A stretch of 64,000 nucleotides of DNA from Dichotomocladium elegans (taxonomy: Eukaryota; Mucoromycota; Mucoromycetes; Mucorales; Lichtheimiaceae). The position numbers were made by a program, and so were the translations under genes. The notes below the pieces were generated by a model that was not told the DNA's origin, searched no databases, and saw nothing but the letters and a program-made list of their open reading frames with translations. The first letter of the stretch is position 1, and each line of letters opens with the position of its first letter. Below are positions 47,396 through 56,700 of this stretch, piece by piece. The stretch is taken from positions 1,798,001 through 1,862,000 of the forward strand of contig JAIXMN010000005.1 in assembly GCA_025716815.1 (NCBI GenBank), given 5' to 3'.

Positions 47396-49310
47396 ATGGA
47401 ACAACCTGTCGACCCCACCAGGAGGAGGGGCGTAAACCCTGCCCAACCCAACCTCAGGCCCCCTGACCGTATGTTAGGTGTCAAGACCTCTATACGAGGC
47501 ATCCGCTGGAACCCCACCTACCGCCAACCGTTGATGGACTTGGTCGCTGTTGTCCATGCGACAACAACCCATGCGTACAGCTTCGCCAAGTACATCTTCC
47601 TGCGTAAGCGCGAACGCGACCCGGACTTCAACCTCCAACAGTTCCTGCACGAAAAGTTCTTCTCTGAGGTGTGGCTCTCCATGCTCGACAAGCGAGTTCG
47701 TCCAACCCGGGGTTTTCCGGCAAGTGCTGAGCTCTGATCGGCGAGAAGACGTGAATTGGACGCACTCGGCTGGACCGAGGAGCAAATCCGCCAGGATATT
47801 TACGGCACCATCACTCGCCATGCCACAGGCTTCAAGCTCGCCATTGCCCGCCGAGGTGTGCGGAGAGATGACATTCCGGCGGAACCAGTTTTCCTCAGGC
47901 AAGCGTTCGACCAGATCCAACCGGTCTTGGATGCTTATCCCCAAGGGTACCAGTTCCAAAAACAAAGCATCTACTACGACGCCAAGGCGCGTTCAGCCAA
48001 CCACTTCCGGCCGTTCATAGAGCTTGCCTATGTTTTCCAACGCAATGGTCTTCGCAGCTTCCAATGTTTTCCGCTTCGCCGATCCTGGGCCCCTTGCTAT
48101 ATGCAGATCGACACCACGATTCTTGTCCAGCATATTTTAAAGAGGCCAAGACACGACATCAGCCAGAAGTTGGCTCTGTGGGGAGAGGTTGTGGACCTCG
48201 ACTCTCGTGCTTTCAGACCCCAGGAAGGCGGAACGATCGAGTTCCGTGGCACAATCCATACTGATGGAGTAGGCGTCACTGTTTTTAAGAGGACGAACAA
48301 CCAACGACCATCATACGGAGCAAAGTACCGAGGAGTCGAGGAGGAGACCAATTATGTCTGCATGCTGACATCACAGGAACACCAGAATATTGCTGGTAGG
48401 TGCGTCACCGTCGACCCTGGGAGGAGGGACCTCCTTTTCTGCGTCTCAGAGAATTCCAGGCCGGAGCGAGGTGCCCGTCTGACGTTCCGATACTCCAAAC
48501 CTCGTCAGGACAAGGTGCGCAAGACCAAGAAGTACCGCAGGTTATTGCAGAGGCTCAAGAATGAGGAACCTGAAGTCGTGCATGCCGAGGCACGCATGGC
48601 TGGCGAGCATTCCCGCAGCTTGGATCGTGCCGATTATGACCGCTTCCTGCTTGTCCGGTCCCAGGTGTCCCAAGTTCTCGAGGACTTCTATGCGAATACT
48701 GCCACCCATAATGCTGATCCCCAACCTCTTTTCCGAAAGCTCCGTCTGTCGTCGTACATCAACAAACAACGAGCAGATGAGAAGCTGAGGGACGGTCTGA
48801 TCAACTTGGCCCCAACGCGGTATTTGTGATGGGTAATTGGTCTGCCCCGAACACTCGATACCACGAGCCAATCCGCGGTGTTGGATTCCGGCGACTTCTC
48901 AAGCAAGGCGAACGTCGCTTTGATGTATACTTGATCGACGAATTCAAGACCAGCAGATGTTGCCCCGCGTGCGAGACCGAGAGCCTTTCTACGTTCCGGA
49001 GGGTACCCAACCCACGCCCCTATCGAAGAGCCGAGAATCCAAACGTTATCTGTCATGGCCTGCTACGGTATGAAGCCTTATTCGCGGAGGATTTTGAAAC
49101 AATAATGATAATCTAATGTCGCTTATTCTGTGCAGATGCTCAAATCAAAACTGTACAGCAGGCATGGCAGAGGGCGCTCCTCAGCAGCGATTGTGGAACC
49201 GTGATATGGCGGCCTGCCTGAATATGATACATATTCTCAGAGTTTTCGGGCCGATGGCATGGTCCCGGAAAGGTTTCGGCGAGCACCTGCGGGTGGTGAC
49301 AGGCGCCTAG
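47396..49310 (+). pseudogene. Fanzor (eukaryotic TnpB-like, RuvC-type RNA-guided nuclease), two lesions
   Basis: One 47396-49067 exon and a 49136-49310 exon, with an intron 49068-49135 (gtatga...ctaat...tgtgcag). N-terminal part: RMLGVKTSIRGIRWN, then HATGFKLAIARRG. RuvC-I is CVTVDPGRRDLLF (Asp 48413-48415). Then MGNWSAPNTRYHEPIRGVGF and YLIDEFKTSRCCPAC (Glu 48940-48942). The zinc finger is CCPAC...CHGLLR|CSNQNC, interrupted by the intron. RuvC-III is WNRDMAACLNM (Asp 49203-49205). Fanzors are transposon-encoded nucleases guided by an omega RNA made from the 3' end of the element. Lesions: an in-frame TGA at 47735-47737 (CGA-to-TGA would explain it) and a frameshift at about 48808-48829. Expected length is about 610 aa. 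A mariner relic lies upstream on the same strand, so the Fanzor may have been its cargo. Confidence 0.88.
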
Positions 49311-49575
49311 CAAGAAGGGCTAGATCACCAGAGTCCGACGAGCGAAGAGTGAGACGAAGAGGACCAGGACGAGGTCGCCAACAGCGATGATTTTCCGTGT
49401 CGGTTATCGCCGGCACACATCTGGATACCTTCGGGGTAAGTTAAAGTGTTGGTGACTAAAATCTCTCAACCAATCGATGTGAAATCCTTTCCATCTTGAT
49501 ACGCCATTTTATTTTATTTTCATGCGACATAATTTTTCCCCACCTGCGAAATTTATTTTTGAAAATAAAGTATGT
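49311..49575 (+). ncRNA. Candidate omega-RNA / right-end region of the Fanzor element
   Basis: By analogy with known Fanzor and TnpB loci, the guide-RNA scaffold overlaps the 3' end of the ORF and extends to the element's right boundary. This stretch starts right after the stop and ends with a palindromic ~65-bp repeat. No transcript evidence or conserved fold can be shown from one copy, so this is inference from position. Confidence 0.25.
49506..49572 (-). repeat. Dispersed palindromic repeat, copy B
   Basis: The reverse complement of this block matches 7709-7775. It contains the near-palindrome TTTATTTTTGAAAATAAA at 49552-49569. It is located 200-260 bp past the Fanzor stop. Confidence 0.7.
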
Positions 49576-49842
49576 CCAAAGCCATCCTCCCCGCCCGTAT
49601 TTCCATTTCCATATTCTCCCCTGGATTTCCGGCAACTCGTTGCCGCTGCAGTCGAGGCGGTCGAACATGCATACTGGTGCCCATAATATTCGAGACATTA
49701 GCCTTTCTAACCTTAGTGGGTGTGGCCGCTCTCCGAGCAGGTTCGTAATATATAGTTCATACTACGCCACATCTTGAGGTGTATTGAAATGATTTTCTGG
49801 CATTGTTGCACCAAAATTGGGTGGCGAGTTCTATTTGAATCC

Positions 49843-49879
49843 CCAGCCAGCCAGCCAGCCAATTATTTTTTTTTTTTTT
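49843..49879. repeat. CCAG tetranucleotide repeat and T run
   Basis: Four to five CCAG units followed by AATTA and about 14 T, directly upstream of the RNase H1 start. Confidence 0.85.
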
Positions 49880-49893
49880 GCTAAAGATCTCCA

Positions 49894-50775
49894 ATGTGGG
49901 TATCTACGCCACGCTTGTTTCAAAACCCCTTATTGCGGTGCCCCCAGCTAAATACCTCACCATCTATGCCAAAAGTCGCTGCAAGATGCTACTACGCCGT
50001 ACGTCGCGGTCGTCAAATCGGAATTTATCAAACCTGGGCTGAATGCAAGGAACATGTGCATGGCTTTCCCAATCCTGCCTTCCGCAAATTCGCTACGAGA
50101 GAAGAAGCAGAAAACTTCATCCTCTCCTCCGACCAAGGACCGTCTCAACAGGGACAGCCTTACACAAAATGTGCTTACAGCAAAGACAGCACCGATAGCA
50201 GGGTTCAAAAGAACCACCTGCCGCATGCTGTGATATTACCAAGAACAACAAAAACAATGGCTTCAACCGGCGATGCGCTGTCAGTGAGCGGGGATCATGA
50301 ATCTAAGAAAATAGCAGAAGCTGATGAGATTGTGTATACTGACGGCGCATCCTCAGGAAATGGAAAAAAGGGTGCAAAGGCTGGATGGGGAATGTACTGG
50401 GGGGATGGCGATCGGCGTAGCGCGGGTGGACCCCTTCCAGGTGACCGACAGACAAATCAACGCGCCGAACTCTATGCGATCGTTCGTGCTTTGGAAACGA
50501 GCATTGGCGGCAAAACAACACTCAAAATTTGCACAGACTCACAGTATGCGATCAACTGCATTGATAATTGGAGCAAGACATGGATCCGGAACGGATGGAA
50601 ATCGAAATCTTCTAGCAAGCCGGTCGAAAACCGTGATCTAGTCGAGCGGGCGCTGGACTTGCGGAAGCTACGGCCGGGGAAGGTGGTCTTCTCCTACGTA
50701 CCTGGTCATAGCGGTGTTCATGGGAATGAGATGGCGGATAGACTAGCCGTTCAGGGCGCTGCACAACAGCTCTAA
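49894..50775 (+). CDS. Ribonuclease H1
   Basis: An intronless 293-aa frame. Residues ~30-75 form the N-terminal hybrid-binding domain (YYAVRRGRQIGIYQTWAECK, then FPNPAFRKFATREEAENFI). A linker of ~70 residues follows. The catalytic domain has all four carboxylates: VYTDGASSGNGK (Asp), NQRAELYA (Glu), CTDSQYAI (Asp) and GNEMADRLA (Asp), with the GHSGVHG His loop. It removes RNA from RNA-DNA hybrids in nucleus and mitochondria. Two in-frame ATGs exist, at 49894 and 49966. The 24-residue extension (R, S, T, L-rich, no acidic residue) could be a mitochondrial presequence, as in animal RNase H1. It lies about 580 bp from the Fanzor gene with no sign of linkage. Confidence 0.92.
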   Translation: MWVSTPRLFQNPLLRCPQLNTSPSMPKVAARCYYAVRRGRQIGIYQTWAECKEHVHGFPNPAFRKFATREEAENFILSSDQGPSQQGQPYTKCAYSKDSTDSRVQKNHLPHAVILPRTTKTMASTGDALSVSGDHESKKIAEADEIVYTDGASSGNGKKGAKAGWGMYWGDGDRRSAGGPLPGDRQTNQRAELYAIVRALETSIGGKTTLKICTDSQYAINCIDNWSKTWIRNGWKSKSSSKPVENRDLVERALDLRKLRPGKVVFSYVPGHSGVHGNEMADRLAVQGAAQQL

Positions 50776-51134
50776 TCGCTTCTCTTGAATCTCATGCCGA
50801 TTTGTTACTTTTCTGGCCACCAAGATTTCGCTGTGGCTAAGCAGGAACTGTGTATATATTGGGTAAAAAAATACTTGGTTACTAAAAGTCTTAGTATTTG
50901 GAACTGCGAGTATCCCAGCCATAACGTTTTAGTCCTTCTGATCCTTTAATAAGAAAAACGATCATCAGGCTTACGAAGGGATTGAGAATAGCCACGAGAT
51001 GAAATAATACAACCCGCTTCATACACACATGGATTTTTCTCGTTCCCCGCCCCCAATGAATGGTGAATGCAGCGAAGGGATGGTGCGTTTACATAATCTT
51101 TTTTTTCAGGATTAGGAACCACTTCATTTGAGGA

Positions 51135-51156
51135 TTTTTTTTTAAAAAAAAAAAAA
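51135..51156. repeat. T9A13 homopolymer palindrome
   Basis: Nine T followed by thirteen A, the same design as the one in the eIF4E intron at 20462-20484. Confidence 0.85.
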
Positions 51157-51339
51157 CTCTTTCAAATCGAAATATCTCTGAAATGTTTGTTAGCTTGTCC
51201 AGAGGCATTCTATACACATGATTCTTGGACTTTGGGAAGTTGTACTTTTAAAAATGCTAGGCTGTCGGGATTTAAACAAGTTCAACCCACAACTTGTATA
51301 TGATCATTCCAAGACGCTGTTTATAAGGAAATCAAATCC

Positions 51340-51655
51340 GTTGCACAGGTCGACCGGAGGGTATCGCGCCCCTCTGTAAGCCGAGTGGTGGTCAATAAAG
51401 GGATGAATCAATCCGAAGGTGGAATCACGGTTGCATGGTAGTCTTGTCGATGACAGTGTCTTGCAGAGTCTGGTGTCAACATTCTAGCCCGGGCGTAGGC
51501 CTGGGTTAGGAGGTTGTTCAATACTGGGGAAATGCCCGAGGGTAGCAATACAGCAGGGAAAACTCAGAGCACTGGTACGGCTGTAAGGTGGCACGTTGGA
51601 GAGAATTTACCATGTAACCGCCACCGCGGGTTGGGACTCCCCCTTTTGTCTTTTT
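51340..51655 (+). ncRNA. Candidate structured Pol III RNA (identity unassigned)
   Basis: A ~310-nt GC-rich island in AT-rich DNA, without an open frame, ending in CCCCCTTTTGTCTTTTTG, which could serve as a Pol III terminator. GTTCAACCC at 51280-51288 fits the B-box consensus and lies upstream, as in yeast RPR1, whose promoter sits in a leader. Local stems such as GCCCGGGCG/GGCCTGGG and GGGGAAATGCCC are visible. It could be RNase P, MRP or SRP RNA. I could not match conserved regions convincingly. Confidence 0.3.
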
Positions 51656-53799
51656 GTTCGCTTTATTAATGCTGTCGCTCTCGTGGCCAGAATCAGATGG
51701 TCACATAATCTAATTTATTTTGTAAGGCTCGCAAGAACGTACAAGGCGCAGTACGCTTACTGAGTCACGTGTCACAAGCTATACACTCGTCCAGTCACAG
51801 TCTCTCTATATATATATTAGCCAATATTTTTATAAATACTCAAATAGTTCCACTCAATAGACGACATCTCCTCTCTGATATTTCTCTGGATCGTCTTAGT
51901 GACATTTCAGTTCTGTGTGAACTCGCCGTTGTCTATTGCAAAAGGATCTCCGTGACCAGGACAACGACAGCTCGATGAGCCACGACACTTCAACCACTCT
52001 ATTGGCTAGCTGAGAACCAGGTTGCGTCTTTTGATACAAGAAGTATCAGGATTCCATTGGTTCAGTTCGCTCAGTCGATAGAACTAGCCCTCACAGTAAT
52101 GTTATCCGACCCAACTTGTCAAACGTAAACTCAGAGAACATTTGGGCCATAGAGTTGATTCACGACATGCTGCTCTACAGCGCTGGCATCCCTCACAGCC
52201 AGAAATAGACATTACATGGATCATGCGTCGACCTAACCGTATTAAAGGGTCTTGGTACTTAATCTCAAATTGGAAGCCGCCAACTCGTTATATGCAAGGA
52301 ACTTGCTTTTCTTTACCTTGATTGAACCGTCTGTTTTGAGCTTCTTGACCACTGCTGGCTCCAGTTTGGGAAACGTAAAAAAAAGTTGTCTGTGGCGGGA
52401 GGTTTTTTATGGTGAGTAAAAGAGATGGGGTGTATGGTCTTTGAGGAGTTTTGAGTGTATGATTAGAAAGGCGGATGTGTGGAGGCAACGAAGAGGTTTG
52501 ATGGGAAAAAACTGTCATTTACTAATTTCATCCGGATGCCCAGCTCTAATTCGCTGGAGTACGCGAGATCCTTGGTACTTCAATATAAATTACAAATATG
52601 ATACCCCCAGACTATGTCCAACGCCCTCACTTGTCACGACATCTCGCATCATACAGCACATCAACCTTTTCTGCACGATGCTCTGGGCTAATTGTGTGTC
52701 TGTCAGGCTCTTGTCCTCAGAAATACCCCTTTTCTCTCATGCGCCACTTTATTTCCCTCTGCCTCAGGCCCAGCACCCGCTTTCTTTGATACATATGACT
52801 GGAAGAACTTTTGGTCACGGAACATTTTACTTTTGATGGCTCTGTTAAAGCTAATCTTATTTGTATATTTGTTTGACTGATCGTAACGCTCTTCTGCTCA
52901 ACGCTGAATGATAAACTCTATGCCATTTTGGGAGCTTGAGATTGTTGAGTCACTCCTTTTGGGCGACATCCCAACTTTGCCGCGAGCCTCTCTCTATCAT
53001 AAACCAGAGTTCTTCAGATCACGACATTCATCCGGGCTAAGTTGGATATACCTCTGACGTGATTAGCTGAAGTGTACGCTCAGAAATGCGGCCAAGCTAC
53101 CTTGCTACTTTCTCAAAACAGAATCGGGAATGGTAATGTTCATAATTTATGAGGGTCATCCTGGCTCAACGGGAAAGCAATACTGAACTATTTATTCCGG
53201 GTGATCAGAAATTTGGATCCCATATGTAAAGCTCGATATATGAACAAATAAACCAAAGAAAACGGAAAAAGAAACCCGAGATCTTTACATTGTATTAACA
53301 AGGATCTAATGCGGTAACCTACCTCCTTCTATGCGAGATGGTAAATTAAATAATTATGGGTCCTCTAAGGCGTGGTGATAGCTATTGATGAAGTATCTAA
53401 TATCCTGCGGGTAGGTGATCTCAAAGTTTCGTTTCTCCTTCACAAATCGCAATCGTATTCATTTCAAAAGATGGCTATATTAATGGTATGAGCTTGATCT
53501 GAGAATTGGCAATGAGTACGATTTCCCGAGAAATGCTATATATTGGGTAGTGTTGTATCACATAACATATCATGAGCTGTCCTCGGTTGCGTAAAAGCTT
53601 ACTGAACACCCTATCCGTATGCCGATATATTTAGATGAAATCCTCCTTGGATGGCACAAGCTAGTCGTTGTTAAAACAAATAGGGGAAGCATTGATTGTC
53701 TAACGAAAGCTACGGGCATTTTTTTGTTGTTGCTTGGGCCCACCTTATCCAACGGCTAACTGTTTGCCGTGTCTCAGTTAAACCATACAAAGGACGATA

Positions 53800-56700
53800 A
53801 TGAATGAGCCTGTTCCTATTAAATTCCAAGAACATGTGCAGGTGCTGTCCACAATTGTGGGTACGCGTTTGTAGCTTTGCTGTACTGACAGTCATTGCCG
53901 ATAGCTTCAAGATGTTGGCATCAGCACGGCCAACATTGGCTTCAATACGCTCACGATGGAATCAGATCGGTTCATTTGCGTTCGAGAGCATCAGAATAAT
54001 GCCAATCAGGTGGTTATAATTGATCTCTACAACAACAACGAAGTGGCTCGACGTCCCATTACGGCTGATTCTGCCATTATGCATCCGACGTCCAAAGTCA
54101 TGGCGCTTAAATGTAAGAGAGAAATGGGAGTGGTATTGTCATCGCTTACCCAATTCTGTCTTTATTTATGTTTAGCATCCAAGCAGCTGCAGGTTTTCAA
54201 TTTGGAGCTCAAGAGCAAGCTTGCGTCGCATTTGATGCCGGAGGAGGTCCAATTCTGGTGCTGGCTGGATGTCAAGACAATCGGTCTTGTGACAGACCAT
54301 GCTGTCTATCATTGGACCATTGAAGGGAATGCCTCGCCAGTCAAGATTTTTGATCGCCATGTGAATCTCGAAGGGTGCCAAATCATCAGCTACCGCACCT
54401 CTGCAGATAAAAAATGGTGCGTCCTTGTCGGCATATCCGCGCAGCAAGGGCGCGTGGTCGGCTCAATGCAACTCTATTCCAGAGAACGAGGCGTGAGTCA
54501 GCCGATCGAAGGCCATGCCGCCGCATTCGCGACGTTTCAACTGGATAATGCTCCTTCCCCGTCGAAGCTTTTCATATTTGCTGTTAGGACGGCCTCCGGT
54601 ACGGGCAAGGTATGAAGACACGAGGCAGAGAATGGCGCACAGGCTGTATGCAAGCTGATATTGAATTGTTTCTTTTCTTCGAACGTCGGTGTAGCTGCAA
54701 ATAATCGAAGTTGATCACACAGAAGGCAATCCACCGTTCCCAAAAAAGTCAGTCGAAGTTTTTTTCCCACCTGAAGCCGCTTCCGATTTCCCTGTGTCTA
54801 TGCAGATCAGCGAAAGATATGGTGTCATCTACCTAGTAACCAAACATGGATTTATTCACCTCTACGATCTTGAGAGCGGTGTGTGTATCTATATGAACCG
54901 AATCACCACCGAGACAATTTTCGTTACTACAGTCCACGAAGCAACGTCCGGAATCATCGGCGTCAACAAGAAAGGACAGGTGGGAACAAATGCATACGCA
55001 AGGGAGTAGCACATCCGATCTCGTTCTTATCATTTGAATCAGGTTCTCTCCGTGTCACTAGATAATGATAAAATCATACCGTATATTCTAAATACACTCG
55101 GCAACACAGAGCTGGCATTCAAGCTTGCGTCCCGTGGTGGCCTGCCAGGTGCTGATGACCTTTATATTCAGCAATTTAATCAGCTCTTCTCCACTGGCCA
55201 GTATGCAGAGGCCGCCAAAGTCGCTGCGAGCTCTCCGGGGGTAAGAGAAGAACCAAGAAATCCCAGCAGATGACTGACTGTATGTTATGTTCTTCTCTAT
55301 CAAGGGACTTCTACGTACTCCTGAAACGATTGAGCGGTTCAGACAAGTTCCGTCTCAGGGCCAGATGTCACCCATCTTACAATACTTTGGTACACTTTTA
55401 GAGAGAGGGCGACTCAACGAGTACGAAACTCTGGAGCTTGCGCGACCGATCATGATGCAGAATCGCAAACCACTGCTAGAAAAATGGCTCAAGGAGGATA
55501 AGCTTGAGTGCAGTGAGGAGTTAGGCGACTTTGTGAAGCAATATGATACTATACTTGCTACATCCGTGTATCTCCGCGCAAATATTCCGAACAAAGCAAG
55601 TTCTTTTTTTATGGTACATAACCCATTCTTTGGAATACACGCTAATGCACCCTTCGATAGGTCGTCCTCTGTTTTGCTGAGAGCGGTGACTATGAAAAGA
55701 TTTTGCCATATTCAAAAACGGCCAACTACACACCCGACTATAACTCGCTGCTTTATAATCTTGCACGAATCAATCCCGACAAGGCCGTGGCCTTTGCAAA
55801 CGAGCTAGTCAACGATCAAGATGAGCCACTTATCGACCCCGAAAGGATCTTTGATGTATTTGTTTCGCAAAATATGCTTCAGCAGGGAACAGCTTTCTGT
55901 TTGGATTATCTTAAGCCTAACCGAGAAGATGATGCAAAATTACAAACCAGAGTGCTTGAGATGAATCTGATACACGCTCCTCAAGTTGCAGATGCAATTC
56001 TGGGAACTGGTATGCTCACATATTACGATCGAGTAGCGATCGGTACTCTGTGTGAGAAAGCCGGCTTATTCCAGCGTGTATGTTGATCACCAGTATTTCA
56101 TATTGAATGCTCTATATCTCTCCATTAACCTTCCTCTTGCCGTTAGGCACTCGAGCACTACACTGACATAAACGATATCAAGCGCGTGATTTCGCAAACA
56201 AATGCAATGAGTCCCGAATGGCTTGTCGACTACTTTGGAACCTTGTCTGTTGAGCAGACTTTGGAGTGTTTGAGGGAAATGCTCCACAGCAATCTGCGGC
56301 AAAATCTACCCGTAGTCATCCAGATTGCAATCAAATACTCCGATCAAATGCAGCCACAGAATCTCATCGATTTATTTGAGTCTTTCAAGAGCAACGAAGG
56401 TATGGTTCCAAACATTCAGCTCTATAGCCCATGCGAGCGCTTCTTAAACCCCTTGGATGCATAGGTCTGTTCTATTACCTCGGATCAATTGTAAACGTTA
56501 GCAAAGACCCATTGGTACACTTCAAGTATATTCAAGCAGCTTGTCGGACCGGGAATCTTCGCGAAGCCGAGCGCATCTGCCGTGAGAGCAACTATTATGA
56601 TCCTGAGAAGGTCAAAAACTTCTTGAAGGTCGGTCCTGCGTATTAATGTGTGTTGATTGTCCTTCTTACGTATAGACTGATATCCATGTATTATACACTT

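Larger units (their letters stand above)
50776..53799. other. Intergenic region of 3 kb
   Basis: Mostly AT-rich with no supported protein gene. It holds a T9A13 palindrome (51135-51156) and a GC-rich island (51340-51655) listed separately. Confidence 0.5.

Noticed and set aside
47396..49310. Bacterial IS605/IS607 TnpB contamination
   Set aside because: The gene has a GT-AG intron with a branch-like motif and sits among eukaryotic transposons and intron-rich fungal genes. No TnpA is present.
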